A stretch of 64,000 nt of DNA from G965207045 sp965207045 (GTDB taxonomy: Bacteria > Pseudomonadota > Alphaproteobacteria > Rickettsiales > Anaplasmataceae). The stretch's first letter is position 1. The number at the start of each line of letters is the position of its first letter. Where the stretch lies: positions 1 through 64,000 of the forward strand of contig OZ242261.1 in assembly GCA_965207045.1 (NCBI GenBank). Reading direction: 5' to 3'. The notes below the pieces were generated by a model that saw only the letters and a program-made list of their open reading frames with translations, searched no databases and was not told where the DNA came from. Position numbers and translations under genes: made by a program. Positions 27,988 to 38,148 of the stretch are shown here, one piece after another.

Positions 27988-28844
27988 AGACGAAGTTGTT
28001 TATAGGGCTGTTCATAGTTGCTCTTATTTTTCTTAATGAAGGTTTGTTTGTTGTAGAAGAGTCCCATCAGGCGATATTGTTACAATTAGGTGAAGTTGTT
28101 AGTGATAAACCCTTGAAGTCTGGTTTGCACTTTAAGGTTCCTTTTGTTCAAAAAGATGTTCATTTTGATAGAAGAATACTGAATTTAAATTCAGATTCTA
28201 GGGAAGTTATTGCCTCTGATCAGAAGCGTTTGATTGTCAATTATTATGTTAAGTATCGTATAATTGATCCTGTTCTTTTTTACAAATCTGTGCGTAATGA
28301 GATGACTTTGGGTAATAGATTAGGTCCTATTGTTGAGTCTCAAGTTCGTGAGCAAGTAGGTTTTGTTTCACTTATATCTTTACTTAAGGAATCTAGGTCT
28401 ATTGTTATGGATACAATTAAAACGAAAGCAAATGAGCAAGCTAAGGATTTTGGTGTTGAAGTTGTTGATGTAAGGATAAAGAAGACAGATTTACCTGAGG
28501 AAAATAGCGAAGCGATATTTAGAAGGATGCAAACGGAGAGGGAAAAAGAAGCGAAAGAAATAAGGGCTCAGGGCTCTGAAGAAGCTCAAATGATAATAGC
28601 AGTTGCTGATAAGGAAAGTCAGATAATTTTGGCGAAGGCTAAGAAAAAATCTAAGATTTTAGAAGGTGAAGGTGATGGAGAGGCGGCAAAGATATTTAAC
28701 GATGCTTTTGGTGTAGATGAGGACTTTTTCAAGTTTTACAGGCATTTACAATCATACAAGAGGTCGTTTGTAAAGGATAATACTAAGTTAATCATTACAC
28801 CTGATAATTCCTTTTTAGATTATTTTAATAACATGGAGGGTTAG
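27984..28844 (+). CDS. hflC: HflC, membrane protease regulator
   Basis: 286 residues. One N-terminal transmembrane helix (LFIGLFIVALIFLNEGLFVV) and a band-7 domain with VVEESHQAILLQLGEV, followed by the long helix REKEAKEIRAQGSEEAQ and the C-terminal FFKFYRHLQSYKRSF segment typical of HflC. It partners HflK. The next gene, htrA, starts four bases after it. Confidence 0.96.
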   Translation: MKTKLFIGLFIVALIFLNEGLFVVEESHQAILLQLGEVVSDKPLKSGLHFKVPFVQKDVHFDRRILNLNSDSREVIASDQKRLIVNYYVKYRIIDPVLFYKSVRNEMTLGNRLGPIVESQVREQVGFVSLISLLKESRSIVMDTIKTKANEQAKDFGVEVVDVRIKKTDLPEENSEAIFRRMQTEREKEAKEIRAQGSEEAQMIIAVADKESQIILAKAKKKSKILEGEGDGEAAKIFNDAFGVDEDFFKFYRHLQSYKRSFVKDNTKLIITPDNSFLDYFNNMEG

Positions 28845-28848
28845 TAGA

Positions 28849-30282
28849 ATGTTGTTACGTTTTTTTGTATTTTTTGTTGTATTGCCGTTTACTTTATTGG
28901 CTTATACAGAATTTCCTAATTTTTCTAACATCGTTGATAAATTGCTGCCAGCTGTAGTTGATATTTCAACAGAACAAAAGGTTCCAGTACGCAGTAGAGC
29001 TGGAGTTATTCCTCAAATTCCGCGCGGACATTTTTTTGAAGAGTTTAGGGAATTTTTTTGGGGTTTTCCTAATTTCCCTGGTGAGGATAGAGAAAAGGAA
29101 AAAGAGATAGTTTCTGTAGGTTCTGGGTTTGTTATCGATAAAAGTGGGATTATAGTAACTAACCGTCATGTTATTGCTTCTCAAGATGGTGCATCCATAT
29201 CAAACAATATTACAGTTACCTTTTACGATAACTCGAAATTGAAAGCAAAAGTTTTAGCTACTGATATAAGAACAGATTTAGCTGTTTTAAAAGTTGATGC
29301 TGATAAAGATCTTTATTATATTGAGTTTGCTGATTCTGATAGAGGCAAGGTTGGTGATTGGGTTATAGCTATTGGAAATCCCTTTGGTTTGGGTAGGTCA
29401 GTAAGTGTTGGTATAATCTCAGCAAGGGGGCGAGATATAAATATGGGGCAAAACAGTGGTACTGACTATATTCAAACTGATGCTTCGATGAATTTTGGTA
29501 GTTCTGGTGGCCCTTTGTTTAACTTGGATGGTAAGGTTATTGGTGTTAATACTGCAATAATTTCGCCTTCGGGTGGAAATGTTGGGATAGGTTTTGCAGT
29601 ACCTTCTAGTGTGGCACGTCCAGTAGTATCACAACTTGCTCTTGGTAAGGCTGTGGAAAGAGGTTGGATTGGAGTAAAGGTTCAAGAGGTCACTGATGTT
29701 ATTTCTGATTCTATAGGTCAAAAGAGTCCTTATGGTGCTCTTGTTGTTGAAGTTGTAGAAGGTGGGCCAGCACATGAAGCGGGAATAGAAGTTGGTGATG
29801 TTGTAACAAATTTTAATGGGAAAGGAATTAATAAGATGAGTGATTTGTTAACTGAAGTTAGCAAGACTAAAAATGGTGATGTTGTTGATGTTGCAATAAA
29901 ACGTGATTCTTCTAATAAAAAGGGGAGCATTACACTAAAATTAAAAGTTAAAAAATTAGAAGAAAGGGATACATTTCACGGTGATGTTGATACGTATTAC
30001 GATGAAATTGGGATCAAGGTTTCAAATCTTTCCTCTGATATGAGGGAAAGGTACCATATTAAGTCTTCTATCAATGGTGTTGTAGTTACTGATGTTCAGC
30101 GTAGTCTTAATAAAGTTTTGCTTAGTGGTGATGTTATTATGAGAGTTGGAAGTAAGTACGTAAAAAATGTAGAAGAGTTTAATAAGGTACTAAAAAGTGA
30201 ACGAAAAAAGAGTAACTCTGTTTTATTGCTTGTAAATAGGGGTGGAGATAGCGTGTTTATTGGTGTAAAGTTTGCTCAGTGA
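28849..30282 (+). CDS. htrA: Periplasmic serine protease HtrA/DegP
   Basis: 477 residues with a signal peptide. Trypsin-like triad: His107 (NRHVIAS), Asp143 (RTDLAVLKV), Ser219. The serine loop is GSSGGPL rather than the common GNSGGPL. Two PDZ domains follow (about residues 270-360 and 385-470). It acts as chaperone and protease on envelope proteins. It shares the operon with hflKC, which fits joint membrane quality control, and overlaps the next gene by eleven bases. Confidence 0.96.
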   Translation: MLLRFFVFFVVLPFTLLAYTEFPNFSNIVDKLLPAVVDISTEQKVPVRSRAGVIPQIPRGHFFEEFREFFWGFPNFPGEDREKEKEIVSVGSGFVIDKSGIIVTNRHVIASQDGASISNNITVTFYDNSKLKAKVLATDIRTDLAVLKVDADKDLYYIEFADSDRGKVGDWVIAIGNPFGLGRSVSVGIISARGRDINMGQNSGTDYIQTDASMNFGSSGGPLFNLDGKVIGVNTAIISPSGGNVGIGFAVPSSVARPVVSQLALGKAVERGWIGVKVQEVTDVISDSIGQKSPYGALVVEVVEGGPAHEAGIEVGDVVTNFNGKGINKMSDLLTEVSKTKNGDVVDVAIKRDSSNKKGSITLKLKVKKLEERDTFHGDVDTYYDEIGIKVSNLSSDMRERYHIKSSINGVVVTDVQRSLNKVLLSGDVIMRVGSKYVKNVEEFNKVLKSERKKSNSVLLLVNRGGDSVFIGVKFAQ

Positions 30283-31453
30283 AGAATTTATTGAGCAATG
30301 TAATTTTGCCCAGTATGGCCTTATTGATAGGATTATTTTCATTAATGGGAAGAACAAGAGTTTAAATACTGGCTTCTTAGTAGTTACTGATTCTAATGTA
30401 GTAGATTTAGTTCCTTTTATAGGTGACTTTAGTATTTTAGTTTTACCTGATCCTGTAGTGCCGACTATTGGGATAGTTGAGTATGTTCGCTTGAAGTCAT
30501 GTGGAAAAAAGTTGCTTGCATTTGGTGGTGGTACAATTAGCGATATATGTAAGTATGCAAGTTACTTAGATGGGGTTGATTTTGCTGTTTGTCCTACGGC
30601 TCCTTCTGTTAATGGTTACACCTCTATGACTGCTTCTATAATTAAAGATGGTATTAGTGGATCATATGACGCACATCTTCCAAAATTGATATATTTGTCT
30701 TTAGATATTTTAACTGATGCTCCTATCAGACTTATTAAGAGTGGCTTTTGTGAGGTCATATGTAGATTCACTGCACAAGTTGATTGGCTATTATCACATT
30801 TATTATTAGGAACTTTTTATAGTGATGTTCCGTTTAATTTGGTTTTACAACTTGAAAGCCAGCTTATTTGTGAGAGAGAAAAGTTATTGTCCAGAGAGCC
30901 AAAAGTGATTCAGATGCTTATAGAAATTTTGATTCTTTCAGGTTTGGGTATGAATATATCTGGTGGTAGCTACTCTTCTAGTCAAGGAGAGCACCAAATT
31001 GTTCACACCATGGAGATGTATAATAAAAATAATGAATTTTTTCATGGTGAGAAAGTTGGTGTTACAACTTTTACTATGTCGCATATACAAAATTTTGTAT
31101 TAAGTTGTGGCATAGGAAAAAATAGGTATCAAGAAATAGAAGAAAAAGTTTTCCTTTATTATGGGGAGAGTCATGTTGATATCCTTCGTGCGAAGCATAA
31201 TAAGCTTAAATTTGATAATTGGGATTGTGTTTTTTTTGACAAGATTAAAAAAATAATTATAGATAATTATGAATTAGGTGGTATATTATCGAGTGTTGGA
31301 GTTTCGTTACAGCCACAAGATGTTGGGTGGAACTGTTCCGAATATAGGATAGGGTGTGAAGCAGCCTGTGGTATGCGCGAAAGGTTTACTTTTTTAGATT
31401 TATTACCTTATTCTAACTTAAATTATTTTGATGAGATTAATTCAATAGAGTAA
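30272..31453 (+). CDS. Glycerol-1-phosphate dehydrogenase-like enzyme
   Basis: 393 residues of the dehydroquinate synthase-like/iron-alcohol dehydrogenase superfamily. The NAD-loop is AFGGGTISDICKYAS, followed by CPTAPSVNGYTSMTASI, the metal-site histidines include GEHQIVHTMEM and FFHGEKVGVTTF. This is the AraM/EgsA G1P dehydrogenase branch, which makes sn-glycerol 1-phosphate in archaea and some bacteria. The only usable start is a TTG overlapping htrA. The true substrate in Rickettsiales is not established. Confidence 0.8.
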   Translation: MLSEEFIEQCNFAQYGLIDRIIFINGKNKSLNTGFLVVTDSNVVDLVPFIGDFSILVLPDPVVPTIGIVEYVRLKSCGKKLLAFGGGTISDICKYASYLDGVDFAVCPTAPSVNGYTSMTASIIKDGISGSYDAHLPKLIYLSLDILTDAPIRLIKSGFCEVICRFTAQVDWLLSHLLLGTFYSDVPFNLVLQLESQLICEREKLLSREPKVIQMLIEILILSGLGMNISGGSYSSSQGEHQIVHTMEMYNKNNEFFHGEKVGVTTFTMSHIQNFVLSCGIGKNRYQEIEEKVFLYYGESHVDILRAKHNKLKFDNWDCVFFDKIKKIIIDNYELGGILSSVGVSLQPQDVGWNCSEYRIGCEAACGMRERFTFLDLLPYSNLNYFDEINSIE

Positions 31454-31521
31454 TTTGGTATATTACATAGAGAATTGTGTTTTTGTTTCTTTATACATTA
31501 AGTTTAAGATCTGAATTTGGT

Positions 31522-31547
31522 AACATAATATATTATGTTTTTTTTCT
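31522..31547 (+). terminator. 18-bp perfect palindrome with T-run, before groES
   Basis: AACATAATATATTATGTT (31522-31539) is a perfect palindrome followed directly by seven or more T. It may end the hflK-htrA operon or act as an operator for groES. The stem has only two G-C pairs, so terminator strength would be low. It does not match the CIRCE element. Confidence 0.4.
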
Positions 31548-31616
31548 TAGCTGACTTGTTTTTTTATACTGTTGTGTAGATATATGCCATTGTATGAGGT
31601 AATGGAGAAAATATTT

Positions 31617-31907
31617 ATGAGTAAGAAATTAGTTATGCTGCTTGATGGAGTCCTTGTGAGGCCTTCTGAGAGTGGTTCTGGTAATGGATTTGGAATACAG
31701 TTACCTGAGAAGCAGAAACCCACTGAAGGTATAGTTTTAGAAGTCGGTCCAGGTGCCCTTAGTTCTGATGGCAAACTGATTCCTATGTCAGTTAGAAAAG
31801 ATTGTCGGGTTATATACCGCAAGTGGGCTGGAACAGAGGTTAAGTTTAACGGCGAAGACCTTATGGTGATGAAAGAGTCTGATATTATTGGAATAATCGA
31901 AGAATAA
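31617..31907 (+). CDS. groES: Co-chaperonin GroES
   Basis: 96 residues from the ATG at 31617, which has GGAG nine bases upstream. The longer frame starting at 31572 is not supported. [14 protein letters not shown], the mobile loop [23 protein letters not shown], and [28 protein letters not shown] are all standard. It is 17 bases ahead of groEL. Confidence 0.96.
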   Translation: MSKKLVMLLDGVLVRPSESGSGNGFGIQLPEKQKPTEGIVLEVGPGALSSDGKLIPMSVRKDCRVIYRKWAGTEVKFNGEDLMVMKESDIIGIIEE

Positions 31908-31924
31908 ATTTTGAGAGGTTTTAT

Positions 31925-33580
31925 ATGTCAAGTGCAAATGAAGTTGTAAGAGGTGAAGAACTGCAAGACGTTATACGTAGTGCAGCGGATTTGGTTATGT
32001 CTACCGCTGGTGTAACAGTTGGCCCAGAAGGCAAACCAGTTATTATGAGTAAATCCTTTGGTGCTCCAGAGATTACTAAAGATGGTTATAAAGTTGTAAA
32101 TAGTTTGAAGCCAAAGGAAGCAAGAATAGCGAAAATAGTTGAGCTTTTAAATCAGGCTACTTCTCAGGCAAATGAGAAAGCTGGTGATGGAACAACGACT
32201 GCTACTCTTCTTGTTGGAGAGATGCTTAGAAAAGCAAGTAGTCATATTGCTGCTGGTAGAGCAAGAATGAGGTTGAGAATTGGTATAGAGCGCGCGCGTG
32301 ATAAAGTTATTGCTAGAATTCATGAACTTGCTAGAAAGGTATCTTCACAAGAAGAGATTGCCCAAATTGCAACTATTTCTGCAAATGGTGATAAGATTAT
32401 TGGTGCAAAAATTGCTGAAGCAATGGAAAAAGTTGGAAAAAACGGTGTTATCACTGTTGAAGAAGGAAAAGGTTTTGGGCTTTCACTGTCCGTGGTAAAG
32501 GGTATGGTGTTTGATAGAGGTTACTTGTCACCTTACTTTGCTACAAACAAGGAGAAGATGATAGTTGAGTTCGAGAATCCATACTTGCTGTTTGTAAACA
32601 AGAAAGTATCTTCAATAGTTCCATTTGTTTCTCTTCTTGAAGTTGTTTTGAAGTCTGGCAGAGCGATAGTTTTAATAGCAGAAGATGTAGAAGGTGAAGC
32701 GCTAAGTGCTTGTGTGTTTAATGCATTACGTGGCTTGAAAATTGCTGTAGTTAAAGCGCCTGGATTTGGTGATAGACGTGGAGCTATGTTAGAGGATATG
32801 AGGATTTTAACTGGTGCTAAATATGTTGTAAGTGATGAACTAGGAATTAGTTTTGAAAGCATAGTTTTGGATGATCTTGGTTCTGCAAAGACTGTTACTA
32901 TTACTAAAGATAAAACTACTATTGTTGGTGGTGCTGGTGATAAATCTGATATTGACGCAAGAATCAAGCAGATAAAAGAAATGATGGCTGAAACTACGTC
33001 AGATTACGATAGAGAAAAATTGCAAGAACGTCTTGCTAAATTAGCTGGTGGTGTTGCAGTATTGAAAGTTGGTGGTGCTACTGATGTTGAAGTCAAGGAG
33101 CGTAAGGATAGGTATGAGGATGCGTTACATGCAACTCGTGCAGCTGTTGAAGAAGGTATAGTTGCTGGTGGTGGTGCTACTCTGTTGTACATTGGTAACT
33201 CTCTTGATGAGTTGGAGAGGGAGAGCGATGATGATGATGAAGCAGCTGGTATTAAGATAGTTAAGGATGCTTTAAGAGTAGCTATAAGACATATAATTAA
33301 TAATTGTGGCGAAGAATCATCAGTGATTATTAGTAAGCTTTTGGAAAAAGGAGATGTAAATTGGATATTTGACGCGAGATTGCGTAGATATACCGATGCA
33401 TTTAAAGCTGGAATTATAGATCCTGCAAAAGTGTTGAGAGTTGGTGTAGAAAGCGCTGTTTCCGTTGCATGTGTCCTAACTACTTGTGAGATTCTTATTG
33501 TAGATATTCCAAGTGAGGATGATAATTCTGCTGGTGGAGGAGCTGCTCCTATGGGAGGAGGCGGAATGGGTGGTTTCTAA
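31925..33580 (+). CDS. groEL: Chaperonin GroEL, divergent
   Basis: 551 residues with GAGAGG before the ATG. The apical, intermediate and equatorial signatures are present: [27 protein letters not shown] (catalytic Asp), [47 protein letters not shown], and a GGM-type tail ([10 protein letters not shown]). TKDGYKV is the Anaplasmataceae form. The phosphate loop reads TVGPEGKP where most GroEL have TLGPKGRN, so the lysine is replaced by Glu. The protein is intact but faster evolving than usual for GroEL. Confidence 0.97.
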   Translation: MSSANEVVRGEELQDVIRSAADLVMSTAGVTVGPEGKPVIMSKSFGAPEITKDGYKVVNSLKPKEARIAKIVELLNQATSQANEKAGDGTTTATLLVGEMLRKASSHIAAGRARMRLRIGIERARDKVIARIHELARKVSSQEEIAQIATISANGDKIIGAKIAEAMEKVGKNGVITVEEGKGFGLSLSVVKGMVFDRGYLSPYFATNKEKMIVEFENPYLLFVNKKVSSIVPFVSLLEVVLKSGRAIVLIAEDVEGEALSACVFNALRGLKIAVVKAPGFGDRRGAMLEDMRILTGAKYVVSDELGISFESIVLDDLGSAKTVTITKDKTTIVGGAGDKSDIDARIKQIKEMMAETTSDYDREKLQERLAKLAGGVAVLKVGGATDVEVKERKDRYEDALHATRAAVEEGIVAGGGATLLYIGNSLDELERESDDDDEAAGIKIVKDALRVAIRHIINNCGEESSVIISKLLEKGDVNWIFDARLRRYTDAFKAGIIDPAKVLRVGVESAVSVACVLTTCEILIVDIPSEDDNSAGGGAAPMGGGGMGGF

Positions 33581-33612
33581 GCTTCTTTTGGTCTATTACT
33601 CTATCCTTTTAA

Positions 33613-33645
33613 GGACTGAGGCAATTTTGCTTCAGTTCTTTTTTT
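33613..33645 (+). terminator. Factor-independent terminator of groES-groEL
   Basis: Stem GGACTGAGGC/GCTTCAGTTC with two G-U pairs around a short AATTTT loop, followed by seven T. It lies about 33 bases behind the groEL stop. Confidence 0.8.
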
Positions 33646-33732
33646 GTATACAGGATACCTTTGTATTAATGCCTTGCATTTTTTGTTATTAGTTGTTAGC
33701 ATCAGCACATTGCACGTATCCTAATTGTATTT

Positions 33733-34482
33733 ATGTTTTTGCATAAACGGAAGCTCTATGAGGGAAAGGCAAAGATAATTTTTGCTACAGATAATGATCC
33801 TAATGTTGTTATTCAACATTTTAAGGATGATATTACTGCATTTAATAATAAAAAAAAGTCTGTTTTACCTGGCAAAGGTGTACTAAATAACTATATTGCA
33901 AGTTTTTTTATGACGCGCTTGAATAATATGGGGATTAATACACATTTTATTAAGCAGTTGAATATGAAAGAGCAATTGGTCAAGAAAGTTGAGATGGTTC
34001 CTTTAGAAATTGTTGTGAGAAATATTGCTGCTGGAAGCTTATGTGAACGTTTGAATATAGAAACTGGTAAGAACCTTAACACAGCAATAATAGAATTCTT
34101 TTATAAGGTTAAAGATGATCCTTTAGTAACAGAAGAACATATTGTTAATTGTTTAAATCTTCTTAGTATATGGGAGCTTGAAGAAATCAAAATGATTGCT
34201 TTGCGTATAAATGATTTTCTCAGTGGAGTGTTCTCTACAATAAACATATCATTAGTAGATTTCAAGATTGAGTTTGGTCACTATAATGGTCAATTGTTTT
34301 TAGCTGATGAGATTAGTCCTGATTCTTGTAGACTATGGGATAGTGAAACAAATGTGAAATTAGATAAGGATTGTTACAGACTTGGCTTAGAAGATGTTAT
34401 ATCTAGATATAAAGAAGTGGCTAAGAGGCTAGGGATACTTATTCCTATCTTACAGGAAAGCCAAAATAAAGAAGAGAATTGA
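33733..34482 (+). CDS. purC: SAICAR synthetase
   Basis: 249 residues. KRKLYEGKAKIIFATDN, IQHFKDDITAFN, MVPLEIVVRNIAAGSLC, EFGHYNGQLFLADEISPDSCRLWD are the ATP and substrate motifs. It joins aspartate to CAIR in de novo purine synthesis. Together with purE at 56651 it shows that the organism makes purines, as Anaplasmataceae do and Rickettsia do not. It follows a terminator, so it has its own promoter. Confidence 0.96.
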   Translation: MFLHKRKLYEGKAKIIFATDNDPNVVIQHFKDDITAFNNKKKSVLPGKGVLNNYIASFFMTRLNNMGINTHFIKQLNMKEQLVKKVEMVPLEIVVRNIAAGSLCERLNIETGKNLNTAIIEFFYKVKDDPLVTEEHIVNCLNLLSIWELEEIKMIALRINDFLSGVFSTINISLVDFKIEFGHYNGQLFLADEISPDSCRLWDSETNVKLDKDCYRLGLEDVISRYKEVAKRLGILIPILQESQNKEEN

Positions 34483-34866
34483 TTAGGAATTTTTTTTCTA
34501 ATAGAGATAAAGTATTTAGCTATGAAATCTAGTTAGAATTGTTCTAACATTGTGATCTCTGCTTGGATAAGCATGATTCTTTTCCAAGATTAATAACAAT
34601 CTATTTCTTTAGTGTGCAAAAAAGTTTTATGTTGTTTTTGATAGTATAATAATCTGTAAAATAAGTTATTGATAATGATTGGATAACAAACAAGCAAAAA
34701 AGCTCTTCTTATCTTAGTGTTGCACTTTAATTACGCCTGCAGCATTTGCATTTATGCGCTAAGTGATTTTATTTTTTCATTGCGAGAATTTTTGGTTTTT
34801 TTATTCTCTCTTAATAAGGACAAGAGAAATCAGATATTTAAACTCAACAAGAAACAAGTTATGGAG
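34483..34866. other. Intergenic stretch with no gene
   Basis: About 380 bases between purC and tRNA-Thr. No coding frame or recognised RNA is visible. Several A/T-rich patches, such as TAGTATAATAA near 34642, could hold promoters. Confidence 0.5.
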
Positions 34867-34939
<73 letters not shown>

Positions 34940-34997
34940 AAAATTCATGAAAATCCAAAGAAGCCATAATTATACACTATAAAAATTTAATAGTACA

Positions 34998-35741
34998 TCA
35001 CATCTTTTTATTTTTTTGCTTCTTAGAAAGATCTTCTTTTAAATTATCTTGTATTAAAGCCAATAAATCAGCAAAAGCAAGTTGATGTGTTGCAATTACT
35101 TCCATATCATCTTCAGGTAAATAACTAAATTTTACATAAAAAACTTTTTCTTTTTTCTTATCTTTTCCTATTTTCTTTTCCACCTTCTTCTTTATGTCAT
35201 CAAAATTTTTTACACCAGTCAAAGGCTTTAATACGTATTCAGCAAAACCTTCGGCTGATCCCATAATTGCTGCAGTAGTATCTGTTGTTGCAATCCCTTC
35301 AGCAGGTCCACCCTCTGAAGTGAAGATTCCAAATAAATGTGTTGCAAGTTGTGCGAAAAAATCTTCACATGGAAACAAACCTTTGAACCTTTCCTTGGGT
35401 TCGTGCTCTGTAATACCTATGTATATTTCTGGAAGTATCTCGACTTGATTATCTATGCCTGATCTAGACTCTTTAGCGAAGAATTGTACTATATCACTCC
35501 AAGTTCCTATTAATACTAGAGGTTTAAGTCCAGCCCCCTTTTCAGAAAAAAGGTATTTGCCATTGCTTGCTTTTATTGCTTTTTGTAATGTCCCTCTATC
35601 TTGTATGACGCTTTGATACTTACCTTTTCTCACAATAGGAGGTGGTTCGCGCCACAAATTGATATCAGCACACTGAGCAGAGCTTGCTAATGACAAAAAT
35701 ATACAAAAAAAGAACAAATAATTTTTTAATACAGCAAACAT
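34998..35741 (-). CDS. Hypothetical secreted protein
   Basis: Unrecognised 247-residue protein from the ATG at 35741 (another in-frame ATG is at 35753). A clear signal peptide (LKNYLFFFCIFLSLASSAQCA) is followed by a compact domain with LVLIGTWSDIVQFFA, a Gly-rich middle (TSEGGPAEGIATTDTTAAIMGSAEGFA), and a Lys-rich stretch before the last helix. The final Lys-rich tail ends KKQKNKKM. It is periplasmic or secreted; no domain can be named. Confidence 0.65.
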   Translation of the reverse strand: MFAVLKNYLFFFCIFLSLASSAQCADINLWREPPPIVRKGKYQSVIQDRGTLQKAIKASNGKYLFSEKGAGLKPLVLIGTWSDIVQFFAKESRSGIDNQVEILPEIYIGITEHEPKERFKGLFPCEDFFAQLATHLFGIFTSEGGPAEGIATTDTTAAIMGSAEGFAEYVLKPLTGVKNFDDIKKKVEKKIGKDKKKEKVFYVKFSYLPEDDMEVIATHQLAFADLLALIQDNLKEDLSKKQKNKKM

Positions 35742-35753
35742 ACACAGAATCAC

Positions 35754-36318
35754 ACTAAAATAACCTTTACTTGACTATCATTTTATTATAAAAGGGTCAA
35801 TCCTCTTATTATTTGGTCTGTGAAGTTTCGTGTATGCTTTTTTATGTTAATTATTCTAGCTTAGGTCTAATTTATGTTACAGATAAGTCAGTAAGAATGA
35901 ATAATGGAGAGTATTTGTAAATTCTTGAATTTGTAAGTGATAATATAATAACAGAGAGAATTCTTAGTGGGAGTAATGGTTCTGCTGTTGCTGTAATGTT
36001 GCTTTTTTAAACTAATGTCTCTCCGCTTGATATTATGTTTGTGTTAAGAAATGCAGTGAATAATATACAGAATTTTGTGATAAATAACGTTAACTAAATT
36101 CGCTACTAGAAAACCTCAGAAAGGGGGGGATTAGAGTTAAGGTTGTAGTAGATCAATCCTTTTCTTGAAAAAAGTGTGTGATTTTTTGTAATGTTTTTAT
36201 TTAGTATACTTACGCTTTACTGGGAAGTTAAAAGTATATTGCAGTAAATATATATTCAGTGGTGTTGTTATTGTTTGTGGGATAAGTATAAAAATACTCA
36301 TGCTCTTTGTCTTATAAA
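35754..36318. pseudogene. Intergenic stretch with a possible pseudogene
   Basis: About 560 bases between genes. From the ATG at 35897 one frame reads as protein through several in-frame stops (ILEFVSDNIITERILSG, then NVSPLDIMFVLRNAVNNI). This looks like a small gene killed by point mutations. A run of seven G lies at about 36123-36130. Confidence 0.3.
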
Positions 36319-37167
36319 TTATTTAACCCAAGGATACTTTTTTTGTAGTTTTTTAAAGGCTAGATATGTGTTGTCTTTATTATTAAATACACCAAAACAA
36401 GTAGGTCCACTACCGGAGATTCTTGCTAATAAACATCCGGATTGTGAGTTAATATCGGATAATGTTTGTGATATTCTCCATCCACCAAGATTTATTGCTG
36501 CTTCTTCTAAATTATTTTTGGAGTTTTGTATTATTTTTAGTATGTTGTTATGTGTTAAGGGGTTAATCTTTTTGAAGATATTTATTTTGCTTTCACTAAA
36601 ATTACCTTGCTTAAGTTCTGCATATTTTTGAAAAACTTTTTTACTGCTCAAATAGATGCCTGGGTTAACTAAGATTATATTTAATAATGGAAAATTTATT
36701 AATTTTTCTATCTGGTCACCAGTTGCAGTAACAAGCGAAGGAGATCCATAAAGGCAAGCTGGAACATCAGAACTAATTTGCTTGGCTATCTCATATATTC
36801 TGCTGTCTAAATCAATTTTCCAGATTTTACATAAATGTTTTATTACTGCTGCAGCATCAGCAGATCCACCTCCCATGCCACTGGCTATAGGTATATTCTT
36901 TTTGATAGTAATAAAAAAATTTGGTTCTTGTTTTGCAAATTCAGCAAGTAATGTTACTGCTTTATATATTGTATTCTCCTGATTATCAATTTTCGCATCG
37001 AGAAAATTAATTTCTAATTTGTTAGAAGGTGTGATTGTGATTTCATCAAACACGGAATCATGAAATATAAAAATGCTTTCGATCAGGTGCAGACCGCAGG
37101 AACTTCTTCCAACTATGTTGAGATTTAAGTTGATCTTAGCTGGAGCAAAAACAGTGATACTGGTCAT
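36319..37167 (-). CDS. ispE: 4-diphosphocytidyl-2-C-methyl-D-erythritol kinase
   Basis: GHMP kinase of the MEP isoprenoid pathway. 282 residues. VFAPAKINLNLNIVGR and the ATP loop NIPIASGMGGGSADAAAVIKHL are diagnostic; the C-terminal ARISGSGPTCFGVF is also standard. Its ATG overlaps the radC stop by one base, placing it in the same operon. Confidence 0.96.
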   Translation of the reverse strand: MTSITVFAPAKINLNLNIVGRSSCGLHLIESIFIFHDSVFDEITITPSNKLEINFLDAKIDNQENTIYKAVTLLAEFAKQEPNFFITIKKNIPIASGMGGGSADAAAVIKHLCKIWKIDLDSRIYEIAKQISSDVPACLYGSPSLVTATGDQIEKLINFPLLNIILVNPGIYLSSKKVFQKYAELKQGNFSESKINIFKKINPLTHNNILKIIQNSKNNLEEAAINLGGWRISQTLSDINSQSGCLLARISGSGPTCFGVFNNKDNTYLAFKKLQKKYPWVK

Positions 37168-37835
37168 TATAATATTCCTTCAGTTTTAAAGCTGAAATGT
37201 TTGCCCTTTGTAATTATGATATGATCTATAAGTTTTATATCAATGCTAGAGCATGCATCCATGATTTGTTGAGTTATATTGAGGTCTGCAGGAGATGGTT
37301 TAGGGTCTCCGCTGGGATGATTATGCGAAAGTATTAAGGAAGTTGCACCCAAACTTAGAGCTCTTTTAATAACTTCTCTTACGTAAAGTGGAGTTTGATT
37401 TACTGTACCGACGTCCTGCAGTTCATCGCTGAGCACCATGTATTTTTTGTTTAGATAGATAAATCTTATTTTTTCTGTAGCAGAATTACCTATACTGACT
37501 CTTAGATATTTTAATAAAGATTTCCAATTATTAATTATTGGTAACTGTTTGACTTCATCTTGTAAGACTCTCTCTAACACTTCTTGTACACACCGAAAAA
37601 GTGAGATCATTGAATCACCAATACCTTTTATAGATTTTAAGTCTTCAGTATTAGCATTTAGTACTCCAGATATGTTGTTAAATGTTGCTAATAATTCTTT
37701 CGCAAGTGGCTTAACATCAGCCCTAGGCTTAACAAAAAATAAAAGTACTTCTAGCAGCTCATAGCTTACCATTGTCCCTTTCTTACTTTCTAGTAAGCGT
37801 TGTTTTAATCGTTTTCTATGGCCTAAATTATGCAT
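37167..37835 (-). CDS. radC: RadC-family JAB1/MPN protein
   Basis: 222 residues. An N-terminal helix-hairpin-helix region (IKGIGDSMISLFRC) precedes the JAMM metal motif SHNHPSGDPKPSPAD. Named DNA repair protein RadC, but the role in repair is doubtful; a metalloprotease- or nuclease-like function is possible. It sits between zapA and ispE in one minus-strand operon. Confidence 0.94.
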   Translation of the reverse strand: MHNLGHRKRLKQRLLESKKGTMVSYELLEVLLFFVKPRADVKPLAKELLATFNNISGVLNANTEDLKSIKGIGDSMISLFRCVQEVLERVLQDEVKQLPIINNWKSLLKYLRVSIGNSATEKIRFIYLNKKYMVLSDELQDVGTVNQTPLYVREVIKRALSLGATSLILSHNHPSGDPKPSPADLNITQQIMDACSSIDIKLIDHIIITKGKHFSFKTEGIL

Positions 37836-37845
37836 TTTAATAATC

Positions 37846-38148
37846 TTATTCTGTCATATTATGTTCTGTTGTTTCTTCTTTAAACATCTCCGATAATTGA
37901 TTGATTCTATTGTTGATATGATCTATAACGGATATATTTTCTTTTTTTTCTTCTAAGAGTTTGTCTTCTAAGTCAAGTGCTATTAGAACCAGTAGAGTTG
38001 TTTCATGACATTTTCCTTGAAGAGAATCTTTTAGTTTTTTTATTCTAACATCTAGCCTACTTGCAAGCTCTTTCAGGCGATCTTCTTGTCCTTCGTTACA
38101 TACTATCTTATAGTAATTATTATTGATAACAATCTCTTTAATCGGCAT
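37846..38148 (-). CDS. zapA: Cell division protein ZapA-like
   Basis: 100 residues. IVINNNYYKIVCNEGQEDRLKELASRLDVRIKKL and TLLVLIALDLEDKLLEEKKE match ZapA, the FtsZ-ring bundling factor: a small domain followed by a coiled coil. The start overlaps the upstream coiled-coil gene by eleven bases, the usual alphaproteobacterial pairing. Confidence 0.85.
   Translation of the reverse strand: MPIKEIVINNNYYKIVCNEGQEDRLKELASRLDVRIKKLKDSLQGKCHETTLLVLIALDLEDKLLEEKKENISVIDHINNRINQLSEMFKEETTEHNMTE

Noticed and set aside
31454..31616. CIRCE (HrcA) or sigma-32 promoter before groES
   Set aside because: No TTAGCACTC/GAGTGCTAA pair, and no convincing CTTGAA/CCCAT boxes; only the A/T palindrome is there.
36275..36631. 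Plus-strand frame of 118 codons over the ispE end
   Set aside because: ispE on the minus strand is certain by its GHMP motifs.
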